NCBI GenBank assembly: GCA_039090855.1 | Contig: CM077011.1 | Coordinates: 136,030,749-136,094,748, forward strand | Reading direction: 5' to 3' | From: Macrothele yani | Taxonomy: Eukaryota > Arthropoda > Arachnida > Araneae > Macrothelidae | Length of the DNA: 64,000 bases | In this document: piece by piece, positions 19,852 through 31,250 of the stretch | Layout: every line of letters begins with the position of its first letter | How positions within the stretch are numbered: the stretch's first letter is position 1 | The notes under the pieces: model-generated | What the model was told of the DNA's origin: nothing | The model's database searches: none | Seen by the model: the letters and a program-made list of their open reading frames with translations, nothing else | Program-made: the position numbers and the translations under genes

Positions 19852-20049
19852 ATCTCGATGCCAGAAACATTTAAAAACACAAATGAACTCAGAAGATATG
19901 GAGACTATTTGAAAGCTCTTCAAGTTAAACTAGAACTTAATGTTTTTCCTAAGTATGATAAATTACTTGCATCTGGAAAGGGAGAGGGCCAGAATGATGA
20001 TATTGGTCTTCTATGCACAGAATGGTTGGCAAGCACTGAAGAACAATAA
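19852..20049 (+). CDS. Candidate internal or terminal exon of an unrecognised host gene
   Basis: After a CCTTTTAG| acceptor-like site an open frame reads ISMPETFKNTNELRRYGDYL, then ALQVKLELNVFPKYDKLL, to ...WLASTEEQ and a TAA at 20047-20049. AATAAA overlaps the stop. Taken from 19852 it is in phase 0, compatible with the candidate exon ending at 16966. It resembles an ordinary soluble helical protein and no mobile-element family I know. Whether it is a 3'-terminal exon or an isolated gene fragment cannot be decided here. Confidence 0.35.
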   Translation: MSMPETFKNTNELRRYGDYLKALQVKLELNVFPKYDKLLASGKGEGQNDDIGLLCTEWLASTEEQ

Positions 20050-20455
20050 AAGATGCAATTAGAAATGGTAAACATTCAGGGGTTAAAATTTTTTTTTTTT
20101 TTTTTTTTGCTCATGTAGTCCTGGGCTAACTGGAACGAGAACTGACTACTCCCAACTTACTTTGATCTAGTTCCAAGGAAATCAGGATAAAGTGAAGCTC
20201 AAAGTTAGGAAATATCAATGAAACAAACTATGACTTACAAGTGCTACTTTTATTAGTTACCTTCCTGATAAAACCTACCCACATCTAATTTTAGGGGATG
20301 TTTCTTTTTCACCTTCTAGTTCACCGACATCACAAAGTAGGAAATCTTAATCAATATCTTTATTTCTGCAGAGAGCATTTCTTTTAAGACATGGAAATCT
20401 AAACAGCTCAGCAGTTGCAGGAATTATATGATAGGCATTCCTTGCAGCTGTTATC
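20050..20455. other. Intergenic stretch
   Basis: It contains a T(19) run near 20090-20108 and otherwise nothing recognisable. Confidence 0.45.
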
Positions 20456-21703
20456 TATTGGGTTGATGCATAAGTTCACGCCGTTTTTTTCACCGCACTA
20501 CAGGAATGTATTACATCAGAAGAGAAAACAGAATCAATCAACTATGTATTCCCCTCCCATTGTTTACGATGGTGTCCCAACATATGGATAGGTCTGCAAT
20601 GCCCTTCTTGAAAAAACGTGCAGGTTTTGCTGTGAAGAAATCATCAAGGAAATTCTGGAGGTCAACAACATTGTTGAACATTCTGCCTCGGAGTGCATTC
20701 GACAAAGATCGGAACGGGCGATAGTCTGAAGGGGGACACCTGGAGAATAGGCCGGATGTGAAAGGATCTCCCATTTCATGTCCTGAATGGTCATTTTGGT
20801 CATGTTTGCACTGTAAGGGCATGTGTTATCATGTTGGAGAAAGACATCATGGTGCCGATGTGGCTGTTTCTGCTGAATTGCTCCCTCCACATGGTGGAGT
20901 TGCTCACAATAGAGTGCAGCGTTGATGGTCCGATCCCTCGGCAACATTTCCCAGTGAATAATGCCTTCCATGTCCCACCAGACACACAACACGATCTTCT
21001 CAACATGAAGGTCATGTTTTGGAAATGGTGTGGGCATCTTGTTTGGGCTTAACCATTCCTTCCAATGCCTGAAATTCATGTACAGGCACTACTTTTCATC
21101 TCCAGTAACAATACATGACAGAAAGGGTTTGTGTTGCTGAGAACATTTGCGATAACGAGCGAGCAAGGAACCACATATGGCAACACGCTGATTCTTCTTG
21201 TCCTTAGCGAGAGTGTGAGGTGTCGCACCACGGTGGCCTGATCACAGTCCATCTGAGTGGCCAGTTCGTGTCGTTTGATGCGGATCCAAGTGGACGAGAT
21301 GGTTCAAACGATCCTCATCAAAGCGAGATGGACAAACTGAGCGTGGCGAGTCATTGAGGTCAAAATTGCAACCTCGGAGCTGCTCAAACCATTTGCAGGC
21401 TGTCCTTGGAGCAATAGCATCTTCCCCATAAATAACAACAAATTTGTCGAGTAGCCTCGGCGGCTGCGGATCCCTTGTTAAACTCATAGAGGAGCAGATG
21501 TCAGAAATATTCATTCCTCTCTACTTGACACTTCTTACTTCTGGACCTAAAAACCATTAGCCACAGTCACGCAACACAATACTATTTAGATACACAATAT
21601 TACTGGCTACATTTTGATATACAACTGGCCATCTGCACCGTCACCACTGACCTCGGAAACACTCGTGAAATAAAACGGCATGAACTTATGAATCAATCCA
21701 ATA
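20456..21703 (-). mobile_element. Mariner element with matching TIRs
   Basis: The left end is TATTGGGTTGATGCATAAGT (20456 on) and the right end, reversed, is TATTGGATTGATTCATAAGT (to 21703). Inverted repeats continue to ...TTCAyGCCG, are about 28 bp, and are flanked by TA, as expected for mariner. A mariner transposase pseudogene fills the 1.25-kb interior on the minus strand. Confidence 0.88.
20538..21514 (-). pseudogene. Mariner transposase, frameshifted
   Basis: The N-terminal part is an HTH_48-like domain (RTACKWFEQLRGCNFDLND, then SPRSVCPSRFDED). The catalytic part reads KIVLCVWWDMEGIIHWEML (first Asp) and FLQHDNTCPY (second Asp). The third catalytic segment, normally SPDLAPSD, reads SPGVPLQTIARSD, so the last metal ligand region is damaged. 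A frameshift there moves the C-terminus (NFLDDFFTAKPARFFKKGI) to another frame, and the N-terminal and catalytic parts are also in different frames. It is inactive. Confidence 0.8.
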
Positions 21704-22261
21704 ATTATGGTCAAACTCATATTGTTGCCTTTACTCATGATTTCTTTCCTGTGACTGGTTTCCAATGCATTGTTCATTCAGCGTGTTTTGGAGATGACAA
21801 AGCTTTATGTAATATTAGATGACGATAACTCATTTCGATTTAACATCGAAACTAAAAGTAGTAAAAATCTTCTTGCATTTAAATTACTTGTCACGGCAGC
21901 CAATGTTTAAATATGTTATATGAAAGATTTTCTTCTTGATATAAAATGCACACCAAATAGCTAATTCACTAGTTGGAACATTGTATAATTTTAAAATAAT
22001 CTTGTAGATGAACAACAAACTTGCTTTTAAGAATTCTAAATCAGTGCCTCCATTTTGACATTTTACTTCATTTTGCTACTGAATTAAACATTTAGTATAA
22101 GTAACATTTCCCAGGTTTTTCTTTATTTATATAACTTGTTAAAATCATGTTGAGCATGCTCTGCAGAAAAGCCAACATCTGGTTTGTTTACACCATACTT
22201 CCAAACCACCAGCGATTATAGGCAACAGTTATTTATCCATAGCTGTAAAATAAAAGTTATG
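21704..22261. other. Intergenic stretch
   Basis: AT-rich; nothing recognised. Confidence 0.45.
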
Positions 22262-22697
22262 TGTTACTTCAACAAGGGTTGCAGTGAAAGTAATGCAAAA
22301 GCGGGCATAACTTTTTTATTAACTGACAGAGGTAGTTCAAAGTGCACATGTTGGTAGAGTAACTCTTTCTCTGTAGTAACCCTTCTTCTTCATTGCAGCT
22401 AAATAATGGATTCCAAGCAGAAGCAACGTGCCATCATTGAATTCTTGATGAAGGAAGGGTGCAGGCTGTCTGACATCCACAGAAGGCTACAGGATGTTTA
22501 CAGAGATGACACCATTGACAAGAGCAATGTGCATAGATGGATGAAGAAGTTTAAAGAAGGGGAAACCAGCAAGGAAGGCAAACCACGCAGTGGGAGACCA
22601 TCATCTGCGACCACTGACACGAATTGTCAGCGAGTGAAATGGATGCAACCTGGTGGGGTGGCGCATTGCCCTGCTAAAAGAGACCATCAGGCGCAGG
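22262..22697 (+). mobile_element. HTH_48 mariner-type fragment (5' end and transposase N-terminus)
   Basis: A terminus-like GGTTGCAGTGAAAGTAATGC at about 22273 is followed at 22406 by a frame starting MDSKQKQRAIIEFLMKEGCR and SDIHRRLQDVY, the HTH_48 DNA-binding region of SETMAR-type mariner transposases, then SGRPSSATTD. The frame breaks near 22690, where a Tc1-like sequence in the opposite orientation begins. No catalytic part is found nearby, so this is a truncated copy. Confidence 0.7.
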
Positions 22698-22994
22698 ATG
22701 CATGAAAGCATGTAGGTGATCAACCAACACATTCTGGTAGCTTGCAGAGGTTAAGGGGCATCTCAAGACACACTAAGGATTCTAAGGTGTCCCATGAGAT
22801 GGCTCTCCAAACCATCACAGAAGCACTACCGCTTTGAACAGAGCCAACCTGGGATGACAGGCCATGACCTCAGTGGCGGCTTGTGGTGTAAAATGCTGGT
22901 GAGGCAAACGGTCTTGATGTAAATGTAAAACAGTAAAACATATGTTATTGAAAATTATATAAATTCGTATAACGTTATATGAATATATATATAT

Positions 22995-23400
22995 CAGTGG
23001 CGTAGCCTGGGGGGGGGTCGTGGTTTGCACCCCCTTATTAGGCGAGACAGTTAGCTTTTTTCTAAGTACATTTTATAGATAATTTCCCTATTTAAATTCA
23101 TTGATTTTTATATAACTCGGAAAGCAATGCAATTTCTTGATAATAGAAGAGAAAGTAAAGCAAAGCGGCCAAAGAAGTTGCTTTATTAAATTTTTATTAA
23201 AACAACTATAATTTATTGCATTTTCTTCATTTTATTAAATTAGCTTCATTTTGTATTAATATTCAAGATGTGCATACGTACCAATAGGAAAATATTTCTC
23301 GAAGCGCCCCCCCCCCCCCAAATGGTTATATGTACTTATACACAGTTATACAGCAGAAGTGCAGATCCCCCCCCCCCCCCCTTCAAAAAGTTTCACGTCA
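22995..23400. repeat. Solo hAT terminus and C-runs inside the hAT element
   Basis: CAGTGGCGTAGCCTGGGG at 22995 is a second, different hAT-type terminus, preceded by (TA)n. Two poly-C runs near 23306-23320 and 23367-23381 follow. No matching opposite end was found, so it is a solo end or a decayed nested MITE. Confidence 0.5.
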
Positions 23401-24176
23401 AAGGCAGTATCACCCATTGGATATCTTTCAAGTCCTGGGTTCGAGTCTGCTGAATCATTAAAATCCGCTGAGATTCGGAAGTCTCGTTAAGCCATTGGTC
23501 CAGGGTAGGCGGCGTCGTGTTATTAACAGCTGTAAACCCCATCCCATGCCATTTAGCCCTTATATACAAATATTATTCAACAGTAATGGAATAAAATTAT
23601 AGAAATGTATGAAACACGGCGTGGGAGTCTTTCTTCACGAAAAAATCCAAAAACTTTAGAGGAAAAATGTACATATACCTCTCTCTCTATATGTGTGTGT
23701 GTGTGTGTGTGTAATATACACTACTTTTGCTACAATATTTTTATGAAAACAATTATTCGATAATTTTACAACAAAGAAAGAAATATTTCACCAGTATTCT
23801 TTTATGTAATACACTTGAGCGAAAATACGCAATTTGCGCGGTTTCTTTAGCTAGTCAATGCGTCACTCACATCCCAACGCCAGTCGGAGATCCACTTCTT
23901 AAAAAATTCAAAGCAAATCATTTGAATAGAATTTTTTTTCTCACGAAGTGTTTCTTGAGCTTGAATAAAAGTCACAGTTCGATTGGCATATTAGTGAAGG
24001 TGCATTTAGCACGGGTCACAAACTGAAGTCCAGGCTCGTGATAACTATGTACAGGAGAAGTCACGCTAAGGAAGCACATTTCTATATAAAAAAAGTATTA
24101 AATAATTTAAACCTGGAATTAAAAACAGAGGAATACGATATTAATTTGCTTTGGTCTCGAACAGAATGCTTTCAGT

Positions 24177-26304
24177 TTATGTTTTATAAATGAGTTCAAT
24201 TCTGCGATCATTTTTGGCTGCAAATTTGTCTATGATCAGATCATAAAATGGTTGAGTGGACATTAGATGGTTCAGCAATTCTTTCTCGATTGAAATTTTA
24301 GCGAGTGAAGACAAATGATCTTGTGCCGTTGTATTACGGAGGTAAGTCTTAATTCTCTTCAAACAAGAAAAAAACTCCTTTCAGCAGAAGAACTTGTTGA
24401 TGCCAGTGTCAATACAAGAGAAAATAATTTGTAGGCTTCTGGTAACACATCTTTCAGCTCGTTTTCTTTCATTGTTTTCAAGGTTTTCTGAAAACTGAGT
24501 TCCCTGAAGTTGTGATCATTATATACAAAACTAATTCGTTTTTTAGTCGTTGTGTGTCTGTAAAAATGTTTGGATACATTTATTTGAGAGTGTTAAGGGC
24601 ACTGGATGGAAATGCCTCTGAATAACTATGATATTTTGAGCTGTCAACTAGCTGCAGAAACTCGAGCTTTCCCATATCTTCAAATCTGGTATTTATTTGG
24701 ACTATTATGCTGTCAACGATTTCGTAAAACAAAATTTTGTAATAGTTTTCCACTTCTTCTTCAGTCAAATGTTTCTTTTGGCGACATTTAGGACCTCCAC
24801 TCAAACTAATTGCTTCACTGAAATGTTTCAAGTAAGTGGTTACATTCCTTTTCTTATTTATTCGTTCGCAGCATTGTTTAATTTGTCTTTGGCAATAACT
24901 GATATCTAAAGTCTTTTTTTGTAAAGCATCAAACAGTACATCCGTAATTCCAAAAAATGTCATCAAAAATCAGTGATAAAAAAGCAAATTCAAAATCAGT
25001 GAAATTTTTCAAATATCCTATGGCTCCGTTGATTGATTCTGCCGTTGATTCCAGGTCATTCATTATGTTTTCAAACACATTCTTTAGTTTGCCCCATTTG
25101 CTCACAATTAAACGCAAAATTTGCGAACGTGATGCCCAACGTGTTTCCGCTATTTGAGGAATCCGTTTCCCAACAACTGAATCTGCTACATGGGTTCTCT
25201 TGGCAGACTTATGAAAAAATGAGAGCATGCTGGATACAGTTGCGAAATACATGCGACATTTTACAATACTTTAGCACCCCTGTTGTAGGACAAGGTTAAG
25301 GCGGTGGGCGAAACAGTGGGTAAACAAAGCTTGCGGGGCTTCTAGCTTGACTCTTTTCTGCAGACCGCTCAACTCTCCAGCCATAACGCTTGCACCATCA
25401 TAACACTGGCCTACTAACTTTGATTTAAAATCAAACTCCTCCAAAACCGATGCTAGCAGATCATACAGTGCTGATATCATAAAAACCAAGGAAGCGCTCA
25501 ACTACTTCACAATTTGAGTCCAATATGTATCTGACAATTATTGGACACTGTAATTTTTGAGTAATATCAGTTGTATCATCAACTTGCACTGAAAAAAATT
25601 CTGACTCATTAATTTCGCTTTTAACACATTCGTTTATATATTCATGAATACACTCCATTAAATCATTCTGTATCGTTTTAGATTGTCGAGAAAATAAGCT
25701 TCGTATTTCTTCAAAATGTGCTTTTAATTCTGGGGTGCTCCTACGAAGTAACAAATGGAACATTTCCTTGAAATTACCTTTATTTAATGAGGAAATAGAT
25801 TCATCATGTCCTCGAAAAGGCAGTTCTTGCTTGCTTAGAACGACAACTAAATCGATTATATGTTTTCATTAAACTTGACTTTATGAAGAGCAGCATTTTC
25901 TTTGAGCATATCAGAAATAGTGTTTTTTTTTCCATTCATTTTAGACCTACATGGTTAGTTCTATGCTCTTTAGAGCTTTCATGCAATTTTGTACTACGAG
26001 AAAAGTTTTTTAGATCAAAATAACCCGTTGTATTCCACACATTTTTCTTATTGCTCAAAAGTAAACATGGTCAGCAAAAGAGAGTTTGCTGGTAATAGCT
26101 ACCAGAAAGCCAGGGGAAAATCTCGTACCATGATTTATTGAAAGACCTAAAAAACTATTTGCTGCACTTCTTATCTTTAGATATTGAACATATTATAGGT
26201 GTCGGTCTTCCAGATATGAGAACATCCCTTTTATCATAATCTTTCCAGTGTTTAAAAGGAATTTCTTCCAGAACACAAATCACTTTGTTTGTTGGGCCAT
26301 TCAT
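24177..26304 (-). pseudogene. hAT transposase (TTF zinc finger / ZMYM1-like)
   Basis: The minus strand encodes about 700 residues in broken frames. The start reads MNGPTNKVICVLEEIPFKHW. A TTF-type finger region follows (WYEIFPWLSGSYYQQTLFC ... FDLKNFSRSTKLHESSKEH). Next come the RNase-H-like core VQVDDTTDITQKLQ (first catalytic Asp) and GQCYDGASVMAGE (second Asp), the AETRWASRSQ block, and the dimerisation domain KRIKTYLRNTTAQDHL. Breaks include stops at codon CSK* and FC*P, and frameshifts around 25900, 25470, 25260 and 24950. All domains remain in order, so it is a complete but dead copy. Confidence 0.85.
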
Positions 26305-27721
26305 ATTTTCCAACCAAAATCAAAATATGCTGTTTAGTAACAATAACAAAATAAAAACAGAAAAACTCAACATTACTATGAACTAGCAAACACCCGCAGA
26401 AGAGAGGATTGAAAACACACTAAAAAAAGTTAGACTCGAATACGCTCTGACGAATAGTTAAAGCTACGTAGAAATCATTGTACTCCAAAGCATATAGAGG
26501 CGAACGGTGCCATCGCCTGTGAAACCACTTTTCACAAAGGTCATCTGCTCATTTTCCTGCGCCCATTGAATACACAATCCTTGGGTTCTCCAATAACAGC
26601 AGAGATGCGATTCCAGTTTAAGCGAAATGGAGGGTCGCCTCAGAAATTTCCTTTCTCTTACTGGAAGTCCGGCACCTCTTTAGGTAGACCTCGGACCGTG
26701 GGGGGTGGGGGGTCCACTCTGTAGGGCTCTTCTCTGATTCCCAGTTCCCAAAACCGGTTTCTCATCGAGACGATTCAGCCGGTCGCCTCTAAGCGCTTAA
26801 AACATGCAGCTGCTTTGCAAAAATAATGATTTATTCCTCTTCTCGAAAGCCTTTCTTTAACCTAATTCATGAATCACAATGTGAATTTCAGTGTTTCATT
26901 TATCCTGCAAAGTTCTTATATCTTTGTTACTGACAGAAGGTTGTTTTTTTTTCTTTCACTTCTCATTCTGAATTTCAGGTGAGGCGGCGCCTCACTTGCC
27001 TCATCTGACGGGCCGCCACTGCATGACCTCATACTGTTGACACCACACCTGCACCCTCCTGTCAGCTCCATACAGCTGAACATGAAATTCATCTGACCAC
27101 ACAATGTGATGCCCCTCTGCAGTGGTCCAATTCTGATGTTCTCTGCATCAGATGAGGCGTAATTTGCAATGACATGCAGTTAACAGTGGCACATGGTAGG
27201 GCATCAGCTTCCGTAGCTCAGAGTATGCGTCATACCGTTCGTTTGCTGCTTGGGCCTCCGACATTTAACCTAGATGTGATTTGTGCCATTGTTGCTAAGC
27301 AGTCAGTCGGTACAAGCCTGGATAGTCTACACTGACTGGTCATCAATGGTGTGTGGTCGACCACTGTTGTCTCTCTGGGCACTGGTAGATCTGTGGATGG
27401 TATACTTGTGGTACATTCTTAATATGGTTGCCCACGGGTTCTTACAACTTGGGCAATAGAATGACCCATCTGTCTCATACTGACAATGTGTCCGCAATCA
27501 GAGTAGTTGAATCACCACGTTTACCCATGTTCGTTGATTGTGATACACTGTTGGGAAGCCCAGTTGTGCGCCTATTTATCGCTTGCATTCGGTTTGGGTC
27601 TGTTCCACTCTGTGCGGGTGATGCCTTTGTCAACTGCCCATCACCCCTATCTCTAATGTTTTTCTACTGAGCATATTTCTGTTCATCTTTCTATGTACAT
27701 AGAGTGGACAAGTCCCAACAT

Positions 27722-27875
27722 TTTTAGAAACAAAGTTATTCAGCCTCTTGGCCCTTGTCTAGTTTTGCAGGGAATGTGAGGGAGGAGCACCATCCAATTA
27801 GCATTTCTCACCATATGGCTAAAGCAAATTTGTGGGAATAATGCTAAATAAGAAGACATTTGGCATCATACATGT
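27722..27875. other. Short unassigned spacer
   Basis: It lies between the Tc1-like end and the PLE dimer's left target duplication. Nothing is recognised. Confidence 0.4.
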
Positions 27876-27950
27876 GGTCTTTCTTGCAAATTAAGAAGAT
27901 GGTAGTGTAGAACACGGTACATTACATATAAAAGTTTTAAGGCAAATATA

Positions 27951-27978
27951 TTTTAGCCATTAATATGGCTTTCATCAG
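27951..27978 (-). ncRNA. Hammerhead-like motif, left arm of the 28-kb PLE dimer
   Basis: On the minus strand: CUGAUGA, A, AGCCAU/AUGGCU stem, then AAAA. The first strand is perfect hammerhead core; the GAAA strand has mutated to AAAA, which should abolish activity. Its partner at 29561 keeps GAAA. Confidence 0.45.
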
Positions 27979-28802
27979 TGCAACTACAATTGGTTTCATT
28001 GCCAGATTGGAAAGGTAAGTTTTTTAATGGTAACTCCGGGTGACGTGATGCAATGAGGGATTTCCAGATATATGGAATGAAAATGGAGAGCTCAGAGTTG
28101 CAATTTTTGGAAAATAAAATTTCCAAACTTTCTCTAAACCTCAGAGCATACCGATTTTGGAAGGGAGCCAACTTTTTTGTATTGGACCAAAGCGAAATAG
28201 CAGAAGTGTCAGCCATGGTAAGTAGAGACAAGGAAGAGGAAGGTTTCCCAAATTTCACATCAGATTTGTTTTACTGAAGTCTTGAGAGAATTTTCCCGAA
28301 AGAACTTCCAATGTACGCGGTTAATCCAACATTAGTCTTGACCGGAATTTTATGTACTCCAGGCGAAGAAAGTGGAGGTCTTGGGTCTCTGTCATTACGG
28401 AGGATAACAGAAATTGAAGGATAAGAATGAGTGGCAAGTCTATATCCTTCCATTTTTGAAGACACTGAAGAGTTTGTTGGCAGAAAGTTCATGGTAAGGG
28501 ATTGAGCCAGCAAACATTAGTTCCTTTTTAGGTGAAACAGGTTGAAGAGCAACTACTGTTTTTTTCTTAGCATTTTGAAATAATTTAGAAATCAGGAGAG
28601 GGGGAAAGACATATTGAGCAATCATGCGGATGTTTGCTAATTCAATTTTTAGATTATCTTCAGTGTTACAAACCAAATGAGCTCGATGAATGATTGAGGG
28701 CTGACAGTTTATATTGGTGCAAGGTATGAGAATTGAAAGGAATAATGTTATTTTATTCCTTTCAATTCTCATACCTAATGCTATTAGCATTATTCCTTTC
28801 AT
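27953..28802 (-). pseudogene. PLE C-terminal region, left copy (post-RT region and GIY-YIG)
   Basis: Reading frames on the minus strand give IHRAHLVCNTEDNLKIELAN, then PPLLISKLFQNAKKKT (post-RT 'thumb'-like region), PGVHKIPVKTN and TAYIGSSFGKILSRL (the GIY-YIG strand, with the Gly-Ile-Tyr replaced by GVHKI and YIG retained). The end is FRESLEILFSKNCNSEL. Three frames are needed, so it is frameshifted. It is the mirror image of the right copy at 28733-29586. Confidence 0.75.
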
Positions 28803-29586
28803 TACATACCTTCCACCAATATAAATTGTCAGCCCTCAAGTCTCTCATTCATCGAGCTCATTTGGTTTGTAACACTGAAGTTAATCTAAAAATTGAATTA
28901 GCAAACATCCGCATGATCGCTACTCAATATGGCTTTCCACCTCTCCTGATTTCTAAATTATTTCAAAACGCTAAGAAAAAACCAGTAGTTGCTCTTCAAC
29001 CTGTTTCACCTAAAAAGGAACTAATGTTTGCTGGCTCAATCCCTTACCATGATCTTTCTGCCTACAAGCTCATCAGTATCTTCAAAAGAGAAGGATATAG
29101 ACTGCCATTCGTTCTTCTCCTTCAATTTCTGTTATCCTCCGTAATGACAGAGACCCAAAACCTCCACTTTCTTCGCCTGGAGTGCATAAAATTCCAGTCT
29201 AGACTAACGTTGGATTAACCGCGTACATTGGAAGTTCTTTCCGGAAAATTCTCTCAAGACTTCAGGAACACAAATCTGATGTGAAATTTGGAAAACCTTC
29301 CTCTTCCTTGTCTCTATTTACCATGGCTGAGACTTCTGCTATTCCGCTTTGATCCGATACAAAAAAGTTGGCTCCCTTCCAAAATCGGTATGCTCTGAGG
29401 TTTAGAGAAAGTTTGGAAATTTTATTTTCCAAAAATTGCAACTCTGAGCTCCCCATTTTTGTTCCATATATCTGGAAATCCGTCATTGCATCACGTCACC
29501 CGGAGTTACCGTTAAAAAACTTACCTTTCCAATCTGGCAACGAAACCAATCGTAATCGCACTGATGAAGGCCATAGTAATGGCTGA
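28733..29586 (+). pseudogene. PLE C-terminal region, right copy (post-RT region and GIY-YIG)
   Basis: The plus strand reads IHRAHLVCNTEVNLKIELAN, IATQYGFPPLLISKLFQNAK, then a frameshifted PGVHKI-type segment, then LAPFQNRYALRFRESLEILF and VIASRHPELPLKNLPFQSGN. It is homologous to the left copy with scattered substitutions and small indels. Without RT palm motifs neither copy can be autonomous. Confidence 0.75.
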
Positions 29587-29590
29587 AATA
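29561..29590 (+). ncRNA. Hammerhead-like motif, right arm of the 28-kb PLE dimer
   Basis: The sequence gives CUGAUGA, A, stem GGCCAU/AUGGCU (6 bp, one G-U) with loop AGUA, then GAAA. Both conserved hammerhead strands are intact; one extra A sits before stem II, as in the other PLE copies here. It follows the endonuclease frame directly. This is one of the two best-preserved motifs in the window. Confidence 0.5.
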
Positions 29591-29861
29591 TACTTAACTT
29601 AAAACTTTTAATGTAACGTAGCGTGTTCTACACTACCATCTTCTTAACTTGTTTGTTAATTACGCGTGTTGCGTACCACCCTTTTACGGTCTTTCTTGCA
29701 TACTAGTGCAGCTATATTTCCTGTTTACATTATTTACAGAAAATTATCTATGTACTGTAAATGCAAATTTCAGAATAAAAATGCAGTTTAATCTTGTATT
29801 GGTTTAGGCAAAAATAATAGATATGTAAATTCTACCACAAATGATATCACTTCATTAAATA

Positions 29862-30613
29862 CAGTCAAACTCGGTTATAACGTGCTCTACAGAAACAGCC
29901 CATTTTGTTCGTTATAGCCATTACTTGCAATATACGTGAAAACGATATCCGATGTAAAAATACATGGAAACATATTAATTTTGTTGATGTGGATGTCTGC
30001 GATCAACGCTGTGAACTTTTTTTCTTAATACAAGTTCTCGGAAGTCATTCTGAGATGGGATTAGCTCAGTCACCTTCCAGGGTTTTTCGGTGCAAGCCCT
30101 TGTTCCTTCCACCCAATACCACCACCCCCACTTCCCTAATCATGGCATACTATATCAACACTTCTGTAAGGAAGGAGGAAGGGGGGGGGGGTATCAGAAG
30201 AAAACACAGTGTCTTCCGAGGGTCAAGAGGGAGAGGATGTCAGCTAACAAAGAAATTAGCTGACAGTCCCCTCTCCCTGTTAAGCTTAGAATGCCAAGGG
30301 AAAAAGAAATTTTTCTGCCACCCAAAAATCTGCCTTTAGGGAGGTTTCTAGTTGGGAGGCATGGCAGTGAGGTTGGACCCTTTTGAAAAACCAGGAATGT
30401 CTGCAGTGAAACTGAGGGGTTTGGTGTCACATGGTGGATTAAAAAAGGCCACCAGAGGAGAAAATTTACTCGCTGTATCAGTGAATGTCATTGTGCTCGT
30501 TATAAACGAGAAGTGTTAAATGTAAATGATCGTGAACTAGTTGTGGAGATAGCATTTACTGGCTATAGTCGTGAGTTCGTTACAACCGTGATCGTTATAA
30601 CTGTGTTTGACTG
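29862..30613. mobile_element. Pogo/Tigger-like MITE (752 bp)
   Basis: The left end CAGTCAAACTCGGTTATAACG and the reversed right end CAGTCAAACACAGTTATAACG form a 21-bp TIR with two mismatches, of the CAGTCAAACCTCG..ATAACG type seen in pogo/Tigger-like elements. TA precedes the left end; the right flank reads CA, so the duplication has decayed. There is no transposase. An internal hairpin at about 30228-30280 pairs GGGAGAGGATGTCAGCTAA with its near-complement. Confidence 0.65.
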
Positions 30614-31250
30614 CAATCTACTTTGCTAAGAGGAATTATACAGAGTTTAAAAAAAAAAAAATCAGGATAACCAACACTCTTCATCATTCTAAGTTTATTA
30701 TTTTGGATTACTTCAGATGTTTCTGATCGTTTGTTGACAAGTTGTGTATGTTAACAGGAGGCCAGAAATGTCTGAGGTAATTCCAAATAATAAACTTACA
30801 GATGTAGTGTAATGTTGTTGCTTTTTTTAAATCCTGTACCACTTTAGTCTTTAATTTAAATTTAGGTCTGTTGTATTCTAAATAAGATTTTTTATTTTAA
30901 GTATTTTTGCAACTATACTCTCTTCTGATTGTGATCAGATTTGGTTATATCAATTGGATATTACTTTGTACAAATCATGATCCTTTGATCAATGTTACGA
31001 CTGACTTGTACTGTAGTTTTCATTAATTTAGAGCATGTTATTGAGCTTCCAAAAAAATCACAAGTCATTCTGTCATTATATGATTGTTTTTCCAGTTCCA
31101 GTTATTTAACCAAAAGTTTATGTCACCATCAAATGAAGTTTTGACATGTTGCATTATTTGAAAGATTTTCATATGCTGATAACTTTGTGCGCTTGTATAA
31201 AACTAATCTTTTTTTTTTTTTTTTTTTTTTTTTTGTACTTTTTACAATAG
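30614..31250. other. Intergenic or intronic stretch
   Basis: AT-rich with a T(24) run at about 31209-31234. It ends in a good polypyrimidine tract and acceptor for the exon at 31251. Nothing else is recognised. Confidence 0.4.

Larger units (their letters stand above)
22871..27021 (-). mobile_element. hAT element, 4151 bp, with perfect 8-bp target duplication
   Basis: The left terminus CAGTGGCGGCTTGTGG (22871) and the reversed right terminus CAGTGGCGGCCCGTCA (27021) are hAT TIRs. CATGACCT occurs directly outside both (22863-22870 and 27022-27029), an exact 8-bp duplication. The transposase of the ZMYM/TTF zinc finger class is on the minus strand. The element lies inside a Tc1-like copy. A second hAT-type terminus at 22995, followed by C-rich and tRNA-like material to about 23530, suggests another fragment inserted inside it. 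Confidence 0.92.
22700..27715 (-). mobile_element. Tc1-like element, split by a hAT element
   Basis: The minus-strand coding sense starts MGKRGDSTT near 27530 and continues in several frames to HHIVWSDEFHVQLYGADRRV. After skipping the 22871-27021 insertion it reads QVGSVQSGSASVMVWRAISW and ends truncated near 22700. The WSDE block holds the first catalytic Asp; the D..E part is missing. The right boundary near 27715 contains TTGGGACTTGTCCACTCT on the minus strand. Only about 850 bp of the element remain. Confidence 0.7.
27889..29687. mobile_element. Inverted PLE dimer with perfect 13-bp target duplication
   Basis: Two PLE 3' halves of about 850 bp meet 5' to 5' at about 28748. The left copy reads on the minus strand, the right on the plus strand, at about 90 percent identity by eye. 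GGTCTTTCTTGCA occurs exactly at 27876-27888 and 29688-29700, outside the unit. The right arm has about 40 extra nt (29648-29687) absent from the left arm, matching the known short 3' tail extension of PLEs. Each arm holds the end of the RT region and a GIY-YIG module. The dimer appears to have integrated as one molecule. Confidence 0.85.

Noticed and set aside
23410..23535. tRNA-derived SINE suggested by CTGGGTTCGAGTC
   Set aside because: A single B-box-like match without an A box or a second copy in the window is too weak.
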